Shown: piece after piece, positions 44,095-58,216 of the stretch
How positions within the stretch are numbered: the stretch's first letter is position 1
How the letters are laid out: each line of letters opens with the position of its first letter
Source of the DNA: Pseudomonas bijieensis
Lineage (GTDB): Bacteria; Pseudomonadota; Gammaproteobacteria; Pseudomonadales; Pseudomonadaceae
Direction of reading: 5' to 3'
Length of the DNA stretch: 64,000 nucleotides
NCBI RefSeq assembly: GCF_013347965.1
Contig: NZ_CP048810.1
Span: 5,703,501 to 5,767,500 of the forward strand
Program-made: the position numbers and the translations under genes
Notes under the pieces: generated by a model
What the model was told of the DNA's origin: nothing
Databases searched by the model: none
Seen by the model: the letters and a program-made list of their open reading frames with translations, nothing else

Positions 44095-46050
44095 ATGAGT
44101 GCGGCTTCTGTGTATCCCGTTCGCCCCGAGGTTGCGGCTAATACGCTGACTGACGAGGCGACCTACAAGGCTATGTACCAGCAGTCGGTCGTCAACCCGG
44201 ACGGCTTCTGGCGTGAGCAGGCCAAGCGCCTCGATTGGATCAAGCCTTTCACCACGGTGAAGCAGACGTCCTTCGATGATCACCATGTCGACATCAAGTG
44301 GTTCGCCGACGGCACCTTGAACGTTTCCTACAACTGCCTCGACCGTCATCTGGTCGAGCGCGGTGATCAGGTTGCGATTATCTGGGAGGGCGATGACCCG
44401 TCCGAGAGCCGCAACATTACCTATCGCGAGCTGCATGAAGAAGTCTGCAAGTTCGCCAACGCTTTGCGTGGCCAGGACGTGCATCGCGGCGACGTGGTGA
44501 CGATCTACATGCCGATGATCCCTGAAGCCGTGGTCGCCATGCTGGCCTGTGCCCGGATTGGTGCGATCCACTCGGTGGTGTTCGGCGGTTTCTCGCCTGA
44601 AGCGCTGGCCGGCCGGATCATCGACTGCAAATCCAAAGTAGTCATCACTGCCGACGAAGGTATTCGCGCCGGCAAGAAGATTCCACTCAAGGCCAACGTC
44701 GATGACGCATTGACCAACCCGGAAACCAGCAGCATCCAGAAAGTCATTGTGTGCAAGCGCACCGCTGGCAACATCAAGTGGAACCAGCACCGCGACATCT
44801 GGTACGAAGACCTGATGAAAGTGGCCGGCACCGTTTGCGCGCCGAAGGAAATGGGCGCTGAAGAAGCGCTGTTCATCCTCTACACCTCCGGTTCCACCGG
44901 CAAGCCCAAGGGGGTGCAGCACACCACGGCCGGCTATTTGCTGTACGCGGCGCTGACCCATGAGCGAGTGTTCGACTACAAGCCGGGCGAAGTCTACTGG
45001 TGCACCGCCGACGTCGGTTGGGTCACCGGCCACAGCTATATCGTCTACGGCCCGCTGGCCAATGGCGCGACCACGCTGCTGTTCGAAGGCGTGCCGAACT
45101 ACCCGGATATCACTCGGGTGGCCAAGGTCGTCGACAAGCATAAGGTCAGCATCCTCTACACCGCGCCGACCGCCATCCGCGCGATGATGGCCTCGGGCAC
45201 CGCCGCTGTCGAAGGCGCCGATGGCAGCAGCCTGCGCCTGTTGGGCTCAGTGGGCGAGCCGATCAATCCGGAAGCCTGGGACTGGTACTACAAGAATGTC
45301 GGCAAGGAACGTTGCCCGATCGTCGACACCTGGTGGCAGACCGAAACCGGTGGCGTGCTGATCAGCCCACTGCCGGGCGCCACGGCGTTGAAACCAGGCT
45401 CGGCCACGCGTCCGTTCTTCGGTGTGGTGCCGGCGCTGGTGGACAACCTCGGCAACCTGATCGAAGGCCCGGCCGAAGGCAACCTGGTCATCCTCGATTC
45501 GTGGCCAGGCCAGGCACGTACGCTGTACGGCGACCACGACCGTTTTGTCGACACCTACTTCAAGACCTTCAGCGGCATGTACTTTACCGGTGACGGTGCG
45601 CGTCGTGACGAGGATGGCTACTACTGGATCACCGGGCGGGTGGATGACGTGCTCAACGTGTCCGGCCACCGCATGGGGACGGCCGAGATCGAGAGCGCCA
45701 TGGTCGCCCACCCGAAAGTCGCCGAAGCGGCGGTGGTGGGTGTGCCGCACGACATCAAGGGGCAGGGGATCTATGTCTACGTGACCCTCAATGCTGGCGA
45801 GGAAACCAGCGAAGCCCTGCGCCTGGAGCTGAAGAACTGGGTGCGCAAGGAGATCGGTCCGATTGCTTCGCCGGACGTTATCCAGTGGGCCCCGGGGCTG
45901 CCGAAAACCCGCTCCGGCAAGATCATGCGCCGCATCCTGCGCAAGATCGCCACGGCGGAATACGATGGGTTGGGTGATATTTCCACCCTGGCCGATCCGG
46001 GCGTGGTGGCGCATCTGATCGAGACGCACAAGACCATGAACGTGGCCTGA
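44095..46050 (+). CDS. acsA: Acetyl-CoA synthetase
   Basis: A 651-aa AMP-forming acetyl-CoA ligase that activates acetate. Landmarks are the P-loop-like [20 protein letters not shown], the acetate pocket Trp in [41 protein letters not shown], and the C-terminal catalytic Lys in [11 protein letters not shown], which is the known lysine-acetylation switch. The start at 44095 gives the family length with GAGGTAAG-type ribosome binding sequence upstream. acsA next to the aot genes is the same order as in P. aeruginosa. Confidence 0.95.
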   Translation: MSAASVYPVRPEVAANTLTDEATYKAMYQQSVVNPDGFWREQAKRLDWIKPFTTVKQTSFDDHHVDIKWFADGTLNVSYNCLDRHLVERGDQVAIIWEGDDPSESRNITYRELHEEVCKFANALRGQDVHRGDVVTIYMPMIPEAVVAMLACARIGAIHSVVFGGFSPEALAGRIIDCKSKVVITADEGIRAGKKIPLKANVDDALTNPETSSIQKVIVCKRTAGNIKWNQHRDIWYEDLMKVAGTVCAPKEMGAEEALFILYTSGSTGKPKGVQHTTAGYLLYAALTHERVFDYKPGEVYWCTADVGWVTGHSYIVYGPLANGATTLLFEGVPNYPDITRVAKVVDKHKVSILYTAPTAIRAMMASGTAAVEGADGSSLRLLGSVGEPINPEAWDWYYKNVGKERCPIVDTWWQTETGGVLISPLPGATALKPGSATRPFFGVVPALVDNLGNLIEGPAEGNLVILDSWPGQARTLYGDHDRFVDTYFKTFSGMYFTGDGARRDEDGYYWITGRVDDVLNVSGHRMGTAEIESAMVAHPKVAEAAVVGVPHDIKGQGIYVYVTLNAGEETSEALRLELKNWVRKEIGPIASPDVIQWAPGLPKTRSGKIMRRILRKIATAEYDGLGDISTLADPGVVAHLIETHKTMNVA

Positions 46051-46068
46051 CGGTCGCCAGTAACACCG

Positions 46069-46106
46069 AAAAGCCCCGCCCGGTATTTGCCGGGTGGGGC
46101 TTTTTT
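46069..46106 (+). terminator. Terminator after acsA
   Basis: AAAAGCCCCGCCCGG paired with CCGGGTGGGGCTTTT (one G-T pair), loop TATTTG, then a T-run. Confidence 0.92.
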
Positions 46107-46147
46107 ATGGTCGCTAGCGCTAGGAGGGCTTGAAGTGTGGTGCCTTT

Positions 46148-46282
46148 GTGGCGAGGGAGCTTGCTCTCGCTCGGCTGCGCAGCAGTCGTAAACCGGCCAA
46201 CGCGGTATGACTGAACGACCGCGCTGCCTGGCTTTGGGGCTGCTTCGAAGCCCAGCGGGAGCAAGCTCCCTCGCCACGGGGT
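46148..46282. repeat. REPIN, GGCGAGGGAGC class
   Basis: TGTGGCGAGGGAGCTTGCTC and inverted GAGCAAGCTCCCTCGCCAC around a spacer of about 90 nt, between acsA and aotJ. Confidence 0.85.
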
Positions 46283-46760
46283 CGGTGGATGAATAAATAT
46301 CGGCGTTTAAAGTAAGAGCTGTCTGAACGTTACCGGTGTTTCGAAATGTGTAACCAAAGGCGCCACAACGGGGCGATGTGAAACGCCAAGCCCCGTCATA
46401 GGGCGGCTCCAGGCGTCTTGAAAAATAAGCCGACACGCTGTGCTTGCCGGATTAGAAGGGTTTGCGAATAATGGGCCCGCTATTTGCAGCATAGATCGGT
46501 TTCCCTTCTTTTGCTCTTGCATGAATTTGCGAGGCTGTCAATGAGCCTGAACCGCTTTCTCGGTGCTTCTGTAATTTGTTGTCGCATTGAAGAAATATCG
46601 GCTTCGGGCCTGTCGTTAGAATGCCGATCACTCGCTCGTCGTGGCTCGCGTTGAATAAACGTGAGCTTCCTAGGACGCAGCACCAAAGTTCGTTCCACCA
46701 TTCGCATATTGGGCTGTTGCTCACTCTGCCGTTTTCGCCCTTTACCGATGGAGTTCCAAG
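46283..46760. other. Upstream region of the aot operon
   Basis: After the REPIN, about 480 nt lead to aotJ. It contains ArgR half-site candidates (46580-46595 and 46611-46616) and therefore presumably the arginine-inducible promoter. No gene is supported here on either strand. Confidence 0.6.
46580..46624 (+). promoter_or_regulatory. ArgR-site candidates upstream of aotJ
   Basis: TGTCGC-ATTGAAGA-AA (46580-46595) fits the Pseudomonas ArgR half-site TGTCGC-N8-AA exactly. A second, imperfect copy begins TGTCGT at 46611, 31 bp downstream in the same orientation. ArgR activates aot and aru genes with arginine. Confidence 0.6.
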
Positions 46761-47534
46761 ATGAAGAAACTTGTGCTGCTTGGCGCCCTGGCACTGTCCG
46801 TGCTGTCCCTGCCTACCTTCGCTGATGAGAAGCCCCTGAAGATTGGTATCGAAGCGGCTTACCCTCCGTTCGCCTCGAAAGCTCCGGATGGCAGTATCGT
46901 CGGTTTCGACTACGACATCGGCAACGCGCTGTGCGAAGAGATGAAGGTCAAGTGCGTGTGGGTCGAGCAAGAGTTCGACGGTCTGATCCCGGCGCTCAAG
47001 GTGCGCAAGATCGATGCGATCCTGTCGTCCATGTCGATTACTGAAGACCGCAAGAAGTCCGTTGATTTCACCAACAAGTACTACAACACCCCGGCCCGTC
47101 TGGTGATGAAGGCTGGCACCCAGGTCGGCGACAACCTGGCCGAGCTCAAGGGCAAGAACATTGGCGTACAGCGCGGTTCGATCCACGAGCGTTTCGCCCG
47201 TGAAGTCCTGGCCCCGCTGGGTGCCGAGATCAAGCCGTACGGTTCGCAGAACGAGATCTACCTGGACGTGGCTGCCGGCCGTCTCGACGGTACCGTGGCA
47301 GACGCCACGCTGTTGGATGACGGTTTCCTGAAAACCGACGCCGGCAAAGGCTTTGCGTTCGTCGGCCCGGCCTTCACCGATGAGAAATACTTCGGCGACG
47401 GTATTGGAATCGCGGTTCGCAAGGGCGATGCGCTGAAAGACAAGATCAATGGCGCGATCACCGCCATCCGCGAGAACGGCAAATACAAGCAAATCCAAGA
47501 CAAGTACTTCGCTTTCGACATCTACGGCAAGTAA
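46761..47534 (+). CDS. aotJ: Arginine/ornithine-binding periplasmic protein
   Basis: A 257-aa solute-binding protein of the polar amino acid ABC family. The signal peptide is [21 protein letters not shown]. The mature part shows the SBP_bac_3 landmarks [57 protein letters not shown] and [15 protein letters not shown]. It is the first gene of the aot operon. A hairpin after it may keep its transcript level higher than that of the permeases. It captures arginine and ornithine for import. Confidence 0.92.
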   Translation: MKKLVLLGALALSVLSLPTFADEKPLKIGIEAAYPPFASKAPDGSIVGFDYDIGNALCEEMKVKCVWVEQEFDGLIPALKVRKIDAILSSMSITEDRKKSVDFTNKYYNTPARLVMKAGTQVGDNLAELKGKNIGVQRGSIHERFAREVLAPLGAEIKPYGSQNEIYLDVAAGRLDGTVADATLLDDGFLKTDAGKGFAFVGPAFTDEKYFGDGIGIAVRKGDALKDKINGAITAIRENGKYKQIQDKYFAFDIYGK

Positions 47535-47555
47535 CGACGTCCCGCCACTCGTGCG

Positions 47556-47599
47556 AAATGGCGCAAGCAACAGGATCTCTGCGGTTTGCGCCATTTTTT
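47556..47599 (+). terminator. Intercistronic hairpin between aotJ and aotQ
   Basis: AAATGGCGCAA (47556-47566) pairs with TTGCGCCATTT (47586-47596), followed by TTT. It probably acts as a leaky terminator or 3'-end stabiliser, giving excess binding protein. Confidence 0.7.
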
Positions 47600-47624
47600 C
47601 ATCCTACTTTCGAGGACCTGAATC

Positions 47625-48314
47625 ATGTTGAAAGGCTACGGGGCTGTCATCCTCGATGGCGCATGGTTGACGCTTCAGCTCGCCTTGTCGTCCATGGCCC
47701 TGGCCATCGTCCTGGGGCTGATCGGGGTCGCATTGCGCCTCTCGCCGGTGCGTTGGCTGGCGTGGCTGGGCGACCTGTATGCCACGGTCATTCGCGGTAT
47801 TCCGGACCTGGTGCTGATCCTGCTGATTTTCTACGGTGGTCAGGACTTGCTCAATCGCTTGGCGCCGATGCTCGGCTATGACGACTACATCGACCTGAAC
47901 CCGCTGGCGGCCGGTATCGGCACCCTGGGCTTCATCTTCGGTGCCTATTTGTCGGAAACCTTTCGCGGTGCATTCATGGCGATCCCCAAGGGCCAGGCCG
48001 AGGCGGGCATGGCGTACGGCATGAACGGGTTCCAGGTGTTCTTCCGGGTGCTGGTGCCGCAGATGATTCGCCTGGCGATCCCGGGCTTCACCAACAACTG
48101 GTTGGTATTGACCAAGGCCACCGCGCTGATTTCCGTGGTGGGCCTGCAAGACATGATGTTCAAGGCCAAGCAGGCGGCGGATGCCACTCGCGAGCCTTTC
48201 ACCTTCTTCCTCGCAGTGGCGGCGATGTACCTGGTGATTACCAGTGTCTCGTTGCTGGCATTGCGTCACCTCGAGAAGCGCTACTCGGTAGGCGTAAGGG
48301 CGGCTGATCTATGA
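47625..48314 (+). CDS. aotQ: Arginine/ornithine ABC permease subunit
   Basis: A 229-aa inner-membrane permease of the HisQ type with five or so helices starting MLKGYGAVILDGAWLTLQLA. The EAA loop that contacts the ATPase is GQAEAGMAYGMNGFQVFFRV with following LVPQMIRLAIPG. Its stop overlaps the aotM start by 4 nt (ATGA), so translation is coupled. It forms the membrane channel with AotM. Confidence 0.92.
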   Translation: MLKGYGAVILDGAWLTLQLALSSMALAIVLGLIGVALRLSPVRWLAWLGDLYATVIRGIPDLVLILLIFYGGQDLLNRLAPMLGYDDYIDLNPLAAGIGTLGFIFGAYLSETFRGAFMAIPKGQAEAGMAYGMNGFQVFFRVLVPQMIRLAIPGFTNNWLVLTKATALISVVGLQDMMFKAKQAADATREPFTFFLAVAAMYLVITSVSLLALRHLEKRYSVGVRAADL

Positions 48315-49009
48315 TCTTCGACTACAACGTCATCTACGAAGCCTTGCCGCTGTACTTCAGTGGCCTGCTGACCACCTTGAAGCTGCTGGCGCTGTCGCTG
48401 TTCTTCGGCTTGCTGGCGGCGCTGCCCCTGGGGCTGATGCGCGTCTCGAAGCAGCCGCTCGTCAACATGACGGCGTGGCTCTACACCTACGTGATTCGCG
48501 GCACGCCGATGCTGGTGCAGCTGTTCCTGATCTATTACGGGTTGGCGCAGTTCGCGATCGTGCGTGAAAGCTTCCTCTGGCCGTGGCTGTCCAGCGCGAC
48601 CTTCTGTGCATGCCTGGCGTTCGCTATCAACACCAGTGCCTACACCGCCGAAATCATCGCCGGCAGCCTGCGGGCCACGCCTAACGGTGAGATCGAAGCG
48701 GCCAAGGCCATGGGCATGTCGCGCTATAAGTTGTATCGCCGGATCCTGCTGCCATCGGCCTTGCGCCGGGCGCTGCCGCAATACAGCAACGAAGTGATCA
48801 TGATGTTGCAGACCACCAGCCTGGCGTCCATCGTGACCCTGATCGACATCACCGGTGCCGCGCGCACGGTGAATGCGCAGTACTACTTGCCGTTCGAGGC
48901 TTACATCACGGCCGGCGTTTTCTACCTGTGCCTGACCTTCATCCTGGTGCGCCTGTTCAAACTGGCCGAACGCCGCTGGCTGGGTTACCTGGCCCCGCGC
49001 AAGCACTGA
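48311..49009 (+). CDS. aotM: Arginine/ornithine ABC permease subunit
   Basis: A 232-aa permease of the HisM type, starting MIFDYNVIYEALPLYFSGLL. The EAA loop is GEIEAAKAMGMSRYKLYRRI followed by LLPSALRRALPQYSNE. It is translationally coupled to aotQ. In P. aeruginosa a further gene, aotO, lies between aotM and aotP; here only 56 nt separate them. Confidence 0.92.
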   Translation: MIFDYNVIYEALPLYFSGLLTTLKLLALSLFFGLLAALPLGLMRVSKQPLVNMTAWLYTYVIRGTPMLVQLFLIYYGLAQFAIVRESFLWPWLSSATFCACLAFAINTSAYTAEIIAGSLRATPNGEIEAAKAMGMSRYKLYRRILLPSALRRALPQYSNEVIMMLQTTSLASIVTLIDITGAARTVNAQYYLPFEAYITAGVFYLCLTFILVRLFKLAERRWLGYLAPRKH

Positions 49010-49065
49010 TAACGCATCGATCCGATCGACTGCTCAACGACTGACGTTTTGTGAGAACCGACCGC

Positions 49066-49830
49066 ATGTACAAGCTTGAAGTCCAAGACCTGCATAAACG
49101 CTATGGCAGTCACGAAGTGCTCAAGGGCGTGTCCCTGAAAGCCGCCGCCGGCGATGTGATCAGCATCATCGGTTCCAGTGGTTCCGGCAAAAGTACCTTC
49201 CTGCGCTGTATCAACCTGCTTGAGCAACCCCACGCCGGCAAGATTCTGCTCAACAACGAAGAGCTGAAGCTGGTGGCCGGCAAGGACGGCGCCTTGAAGG
49301 CTGCGGACGCCAAGCAGTTGCAGCGCATGCGTTCGCGACTATCGATGGTGTTCCAGCATTTCAACCTGTGGTCCCACATGACCGCGCTGGAAAACATCAT
49401 GGAAGCGCCGGTGCATGTGTTGGGCGTGGCCAAGGCCGAGGCTCGCGAAAAAGCTGAGTATTACCTGAACAAGGTTGGCGTGGCGCATCGCAAGGACGCT
49501 TACCCGGGCCATATGTCCGGCGGCGAACAGCAGCGCGTGGCGATTGCCCGTGCGCTGGCGGTGGAGCCAGAGGTGATGCTGTTCGATGAGCCGACCTCGG
49601 CCCTCGACCCGGAACTGGTGGGCGACGTGCTCAAAGTGATGCAGGCCCTGGCCCTGGAAGGCCGGACCATGGTGGTGGTGACCCACGAAATGGGTTTTGC
49701 CCGTGAAGTGTCGAACCAGTTGGTATTCCTGCACAAAGGTCTCGTCGAAGAAAGCGGCAACCCGCGCGAAGTGCTGGTCAATCCGCAATCGGAGCGCTTG
49801 CAACAATTTCTTTCGGGCAGCCTCAAGTAA
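49066..49830 (+). CDS. aotP: Arginine/ornithine ABC transporter ATPase
   Basis: A 254-aa HisP-type ATPase. Walker A is IIGSSGSGKSTFLRC, the Q loop is in MVFQHFNLWSHM, the signature is YPGHMSGGEQQRVAIARAL, Walker B is VMLFDEPTSALDPE and the H loop is MVVVTHEMGFA. The ATG at 49066 (MYKLEVQDLHKRYGSHE) is preferred over the GTG at 49051 on family alignment. It powers AotQM-mediated import. Confidence 0.93.
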   Translation: MYKLEVQDLHKRYGSHEVLKGVSLKAAAGDVISIIGSSGSGKSTFLRCINLLEQPHAGKILLNNEELKLVAGKDGALKAADAKQLQRMRSRLSMVFQHFNLWSHMTALENIMEAPVHVLGVAKAEAREKAEYYLNKVGVAHRKDAYPGHMSGGEQQRVAIARALAVEPEVMLFDEPTSALDPELVGDVLKVMQALALEGRTMVVVTHEMGFAREVSNQLVFLHKGLVEESGNPREVLVNPQSERLQQFLSGSLK

Positions 49831-49943
49831 TCGCTCCCGTTACGCACCTGATTTGGGTCATGCTGCGCACCGCGCGCCAGATGGTCTAATTTGGTTGCAG
49901 CCGCTTTTGGCTTTAACACTGTTTTCGCTTCGGATTGCCCGCC

Positions 49944-50924
49944 ATGACTGCCCATCGAATAGGTTTCCTGATTTGGCCCAGCACTAAAGCCTTGACGCTG
50001 GCGCTGGCCGAGGAGGCCTTGCGTGTCGCGCAGCGGGTGCATCCGGACGTGGTCTACGAATTGTCGTTCTTGCAGGCCGAGCCGCCGGTCGACGGCGCCT
50101 GGCAACTGCCGGGCGAGCCCTGGGCCGGCAAGCTCGAGGGTTTCCAGAAGCTGTTCCTGCTGGCCGATGAGCCGCCGACCGCGCTGGCCTCGCCCCTGAG
50201 CAGTGCCCTCAAGCAACTGGTGCGCGCCGGTTGTGTGATCGGTGGTTTGTCCGCGGGTGTCTATCCCTTGGCTCAGTTGGGTTTGCTCGACGGTTACCGT
50301 GCCGCCGTGCACTGGCGCTGGCAGGATGACTTCTCCGAGCGCTTCCCCAAGGTCATTGCCACCAGTCATCTGTTCGACTGGGACCGCGATCGTCTGAGCG
50401 CTTGCGGCGGCATGTCGGTGCTGGACCTGTTGCTGGCGGTGTTGGCTCGCGATCATGGCGCGGAACTGGCCGGCGCGGTGTCCGAAGAGTTGGTGGTCGA
50501 GCGCATCCGCGAGGGCGGCGAGCGCCAGCGCATCCCGCTGCAGAATCGTCTCGGCTCCAGCCATCCGAAGCTCACCCAGGCCGTGTTGCTGATGGAAGCC
50601 AACATCGAAGAGCCGCTGACCACCGACGAAATCGCCCAGCATGTGTGCGTGTCCCGTCGACAACTGGAGCGGATCTTCAAGCAATACCTCAACCGCGTGC
50701 CAAGCCAGTACTACCTGGAGCTGCGCCTGAACAAGGCCCGGCAGATGCTGATGCAGACCAGCAAGTCCATCATCCAGATCGGCCTGTCCTGCGGGTTCTC
50801 TTCAGGGCCGCATTTCTCCAGCGCCTACCGCAACTTCTTCGGCGCCACGCCCCGGGAAGATCGGAACCAGCGGCGCAGCAGCAGCCCGTTCGAACTGTCG
50901 TCGGTGCCGTCCGAGCGGGGCTAG
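49944..50924 (+). CDS. argR: ArgR, AraC-type arginine regulator
   Basis: A 326-aa regulator of the AraC family with an N-terminal class I amidotransferase-like (DJ-1/PfpI) domain (IGFLIWPSTKALTLALAEEA; AGCVIGGLSAGVYPLAQLG) and two C-terminal helix-turn-helices (DEIAQHVCVSRRQLERIFKQ, IIQIGLSCGFSSGPHFSSAY). This is the Pseudomonas ArgR, unrelated to enterobacterial ArgR. With arginine it activates aot and aru and represses biosynthesis. The ATG at 49944 is chosen over an in-frame TTG at 49935. It closes the aot operon as in P. aeruginosa. Confidence 0.93.
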   Translation: MTAHRIGFLIWPSTKALTLALAEEALRVAQRVHPDVVYELSFLQAEPPVDGAWQLPGEPWAGKLEGFQKLFLLADEPPTALASPLSSALKQLVRAGCVIGGLSAGVYPLAQLGLLDGYRAAVHWRWQDDFSERFPKVIATSHLFDWDRDRLSACGGMSVLDLLLAVLARDHGAELAGAVSEELVVERIREGGERQRIPLQNRLGSSHPKLTQAVLLMEANIEEPLTTDEIAQHVCVSRRQLERIFKQYLNRVPSQYYLELRLNKARQMLMQTSKSIIQIGLSCGFSSGPHFSSAYRNFFGATPREDRNQRRSSSPFELSSVPSERG

Positions 50925-52530
<1,606 letters not shown>

Positions 52531-52572
52531 TTGTTTACAGACTGTACCGGCTCCAATGTGGAGCCGGGCTTT

Positions 52573-52660
52573 TGTGGGAGCAAAGCTTGCTCGCGACGGA
52601 TCGCCTCGGCCTTGCAGGTAGAACTCATTGCCTGCATCGCGAGCAAGCTTTGCTCCCACA
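52573..52660. repeat. REPIN inside the aru operon (aruC-aruF gap)
   Basis: TGTGGGAGCAAAGCTTGCTC and its inverted copy GAGCAAGCTTTGCTCCCACA, a nearly perfect pair, in the 232-nt gap. Confidence 0.87.
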
Positions 52661-52762
52661 AACCTGCTCCCACTTTTGAGTCAATAGGGAGGCAGGTCCG
52701 GTATTTTTTCTCTTTGTCGACCCAACGGTCGAACCCTTTATTTCAAGTTAAGGAGTGACACC

Positions 52763-53782
52763 ATGCTGGTGATGCGCCCCGCGCAAATGGCTGATCTGGG
52801 CGAGGTACAGCGTCTGGCTGCGGACAGTCCGATCGGTGTCACTTCCTTGCCGGATGACGTGGAACGCCTGAGCGACAAGATCGCCGCAAGCGAAGCCTCG
52901 TTTGCCGCCGAAGTCAGCTTCAACGGCGAAGAGAGCTATTTCTTTGTGCTAGAAGACACCGCGACCGGCAAGCTGGCGGGCTGTTCGGCTATCGTTGCTT
53001 CGGCCGGTTATTCCGAACCGTTCTACAGCTTTCGCAACGAGACCTTCGTTCACGCCTCCCGTGAGCTGAAGATCCACAACAAGATCCACGTGCTCTCCCA
53101 ATGCCACGACCTGACTGGCAACAGTCTGCTGACCAGTTTCTACGTGGTTCCTGAGTTGGTCGGCTCGCCATGGTCGGAACTCAATTCCCGCGGGCGCCTG
53201 CTGTTCGTCGCCAGCCATCCGGAGCGGTTTGCCGATTCGGTGGTGACCGAAATCGTCGGCTACAGCGATGAGAATGGCGACTCGCCGTTCTGGGACGCCA
53301 TCGGTCGCAACTTCTTCGACCTGAACTATGCCGCCGCCGAGCGTTTGTGCGGGCTGAAAAGCCGCACCTTCCTCGCCGAGCTGATGCCTCATTACCCGAT
53401 CTACGTGCCGCTGTTGCCGGACGCGGCCCAGGAAGCCATGGGCCAGGTCCATCCGCGAGCGCAGATCACCTTCGACATCCTGATGCGCGAGGGTTTCGAA
53501 ACCGATCACTACATCGACATCTTCGACGGTGGCCCGACCCTGCATGCCCGTGTCTCGGGGATCCGCTCGATTGCCCAGAGCCGCGTGGTGCCGGTCAAGC
53601 TCGGTGAGCCGGTCAAGGGGGCGGGCCGGCAATACCTGGTGGCCAACGCCCAGTTGCAGGATTACCGCGCCGTATTACTGGAGCTCGACTACGCGCCGGG
53701 CAAGCCGGTGACCCTGGACATGGAAGCGGCCGAAGCCCTGGGCGTTGGCGAGGGTGCCAGCGTGCGCCTGGTAGCGGTTTAA
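52763..53782 (+). CDS. aruF: Arginine succinyltransferase alpha subunit
   Basis: A 339-aa AstA-family acyltransferase that, with AruG, transfers succinyl from succinyl-CoA to arginine or ornithine. It begins MLVMRPAQMADLGEVQRLA and has family blocks ETFVHASRELKIHNKIHVLS, LTGNSLLTSFYVV, FWDAIGRNFFDLNYAAAE and AELMPHYPIYVPLLP. AAGGAG precedes the start by 7 nt. The adjacent aruG is a paralogue, so the pair arose by tandem duplication and forms a heteromer. Confidence 0.94.
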   Translation: MLVMRPAQMADLGEVQRLAADSPIGVTSLPDDVERLSDKIAASEASFAAEVSFNGEESYFFVLEDTATGKLAGCSAIVASAGYSEPFYSFRNETFVHASRELKIHNKIHVLSQCHDLTGNSLLTSFYVVPELVGSPWSELNSRGRLLFVASHPERFADSVVTEIVGYSDENGDSPFWDAIGRNFFDLNYAAAERLCGLKSRTFLAELMPHYPIYVPLLPDAAQEAMGQVHPRAQITFDILMREGFETDHYIDIFDGGPTLHARVSGIRSIAQSRVVPVKLGEPVKGAGRQYLVANAQLQDYRAVLLELDYAPGKPVTLDMEAAEALGVGEGASVRLVAV

Positions 53783-53836
53783 CGCCTTACGGCTGAGTTT
53801 CGCGGGTGGCGTGAGCGACCCGTTTGAGGAGATAGC

Positions 53837-56328
<2,492 letters not shown>

Positions 56329-56332
56329 GACC

Positions 56333-56445
56333 GCCATCGCGGGCAAGCCTTGCTCCCACAGGCGTTATGAAAACCAGTGGGAGTAGAGCTTGCTCCCACA
56401 GGAGCTATGCAAAACCTGTGGGAGCAAGGCTTGCCCGCGATAGCC
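56333..56445. repeat. Three REP copies inside the aru operon (aruD-aruB gap)
   Basis: Three related units in a row: CGCCATCGCGGGCAAGCCTT, GTGGGAGTAGAGCTTGCTCC and TGTGGGAGCAAGGCTTGCCC. They fill most of the gap before aruB. Confidence 0.85.
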
Positions 56446-56500
56446 GCGACTCGGTTGTTATTGATGCCTATAAAAAACAGATTCTCGTGGAGCCTCGCTG

Positions 56501-57847
56501 ATGAAATCCTATGAAGTCAACTTTGACGGTCTAGTGGGGCCGACCCATAACTACGGCGGGCTCTCGTACGGCAACGTCGCGTCCCAGAGCAACAGCCAGC
56601 AGTCCTCCAACCCCAAGGAAGCGGCGTTGCAGGGCCTGGCGAAAATGAAAGCGCTGATGGACATGGGTTTCCAGCAAGGGGTGCTGGCACCACAGGAGCG
56701 CCCGGACGTGGCGGCCCTGCGCCGTTTGGGCTTTGCCGGCAGCGATGCCCAGGTCATCCAGCAGGCCGCGAAAGAAGCGATGCCGCTGCTGGTTGCCAGT
56801 TGCTCGGCCTCCAGCATGTGGGTGGCCAACGCCGCCACGGTCAGCCCGAGCGCCGACACCGCTGACGGTCGCGTGCATTTCACCGCCGCCAACCTGAACT
56901 GCAAGTACCACCGCAGCATCGAACACCCGACCACCAGTCGCGTGCTGGGGGCGATGTTTGCCAATCAGCAGCACTTCGCCCATCACGCCGCGTTGCCGGC
57001 GGTGGCGCAGTTCGGTGACGAAGGCGCGGCCAACCACACCCGTTTCTGCCGCGCCTACGGCGAGGCCGGTGTCGAATTCTTCGTGTTCGGTCGCAGTGCC
57101 TTTGATACCCGCTATCCCGCGCCGCAGAAATACCCGGCGCGCCAGACCCTGGAAGCTTCCCAGGCCGTTGCCCGCCTGCACGGGCTGAGGGAGGAGAGCG
57201 TGGTGTACGCCCAACAGAATCCATCGGTGATCGACCAGGGTGTATTCCACAACGACGTGATCGCGGTGGGCAATGGCGAAGTTCTGTTCTATCACGAGGA
57301 CGCGTTTCTCGAGACCGACAAGATGCTGGCCGAATTGAGCAGCAAACTCGCCAAGGTCGGTGGGAAATTTCAGTCGGTGTGTGTACCGCGTTCAGCGGTG
57401 ACGGTCGATGACGCCGTGCGTTCCTACCTGTTCAATAGCCAGTTGCTGTCGCGTCCCGACGGTTCGATGCTGTTGATCGTGCCGGAAGAATGCCGCAGCA
57501 ACGAACGCGTCTGGCAGTATCTGCAAGGCCTGACGGGCGCTGGCGGGGTGATTCGCGAGGTGAAAGTCTTCGATCTCAAGCAAAGCATGCAGAACGGCGG
57601 CGGCCCAGCCTGCCTGCGGTTGCGCGTGGCCCTCAATGAAACCGAGCTGGCAGCCGTCAACCCAGGGGTTATCATGACCGCGCCGTTGTACGATTCGCTG
57701 ACCCAATGGGTCGAGCGGCACTACCGCGACCGCATGACCGAAAACGACCTGGCAGACCCGCAGTTGCTGCTCGAATGCCGTGCGGCGCTGGATGAACTGA
57801 CACAAATCCTTAAACTTGGCGCGGTTTATCCTTTCCAGATCAATTGA
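56501..57847 (+). CDS. aruB: Succinylarginine dihydrolase
   Basis: A 448-aa enzyme of the amidinotransferase-like fold. It hydrolyses succinylarginine to succinylornithine, releasing CO2 and two ammonia. It starts [20 protein letters not shown]. Active-site regions include [20 protein letters not shown], the His of [20 protein letters not shown], and the catalytic Cys of [17 protein letters not shown] near residue 370. Length matches AstB. Confidence 0.95.
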   Translation: MKSYEVNFDGLVGPTHNYGGLSYGNVASQSNSQQSSNPKEAALQGLAKMKALMDMGFQQGVLAPQERPDVAALRRLGFAGSDAQVIQQAAKEAMPLLVASCSASSMWVANAATVSPSADTADGRVHFTAANLNCKYHRSIEHPTTSRVLGAMFANQQHFAHHAALPAVAQFGDEGAANHTRFCRAYGEAGVEFFVFGRSAFDTRYPAPQKYPARQTLEASQAVARLHGLREESVVYAQQNPSVIDQGVFHNDVIAVGNGEVLFYHEDAFLETDKMLAELSSKLAKVGGKFQSVCVPRSAVTVDDAVRSYLFNSQLLSRPDGSMLLIVPEECRSNERVWQYLQGLTGAGGVIREVKVFDLKQSMQNGGGPACLRLRVALNETELAAVNPGVIMTAPLYDSLTQWVERHYRDRMTENDLADPQLLLECRAALDELTQILKLGAVYPFQIN

Positions 57848-57916
57848 AAGCGCGCGTGACCTGACTACAGTCAAAGCAGGGCGCGTTGCCTTATCCCCAG
57901 ACGAGAACGTAAAGAC

Positions 57917-58204
57917 ATGAGCGATACCCTGCAGCTGATCCTTGAAGACACCGACGGCACCCAACTGGAAACCTCCTGCACCCGCGTCGCGGTAATGTGG
58001 CAAGGCAAGGAGTTGTGGATCCAGCAGGACGGTCGCGGCCAGTTGCTGATCGGCGTGGACGTCGAGGAAGGGGACGAGGAATACGCCAACCTGTTGTTGC
58101 GTCCATTGGCGACCAACCTGGTCAGCCTGCAACTGGAAATGGAACCGGCGGACGTCGGCGACGATGACCATGTCCATGGCCCGGATTGCGGCCACGACCA
58201 TTAA
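57917..58204 (+). CDS. His/Asp-rich small protein of the aru operon
   Basis: A 95-aa cytoplasmic protein with an all-beta-looking core (LQLILEDTDGTQLETSCTR, LLIGVDVEEGDEEYANLLL) and a C-terminal tail DDDHVHGPDCGHDH. That tail has four His, one Cys and several Asp, and should bind metal. It matches by position PA0900, between aruB and aruE in P. aeruginosa. AruE is a zinc enzyme and follows after 12 nt, so metal delivery or regulation is an attractive but untested role. Confidence 0.8.
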   Translation: MSDTLQLILEDTDGTQLETSCTRVAVMWQGKELWIQQDGRGQLLIGVDVEEGDEEYANLLLRPLATNLVSLQLEMEPADVGDDDHVHGPDCGHDH

Positions 58205-58216
58205 GGAAACCGCGCT

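Noticed and set aside
46452..47594. 380-aa minus-strand frame opposite aotJ
   Set aside because: Overlaps aotJ in antisense and covers its promoter region; no family features.
56333..56445. Repeated units in the aruD-aruB gap as a possible CRISPR array
   Set aside because: Units are REP elements in alternating orientation with unequal short gaps; no regular spacers and no cas genes.
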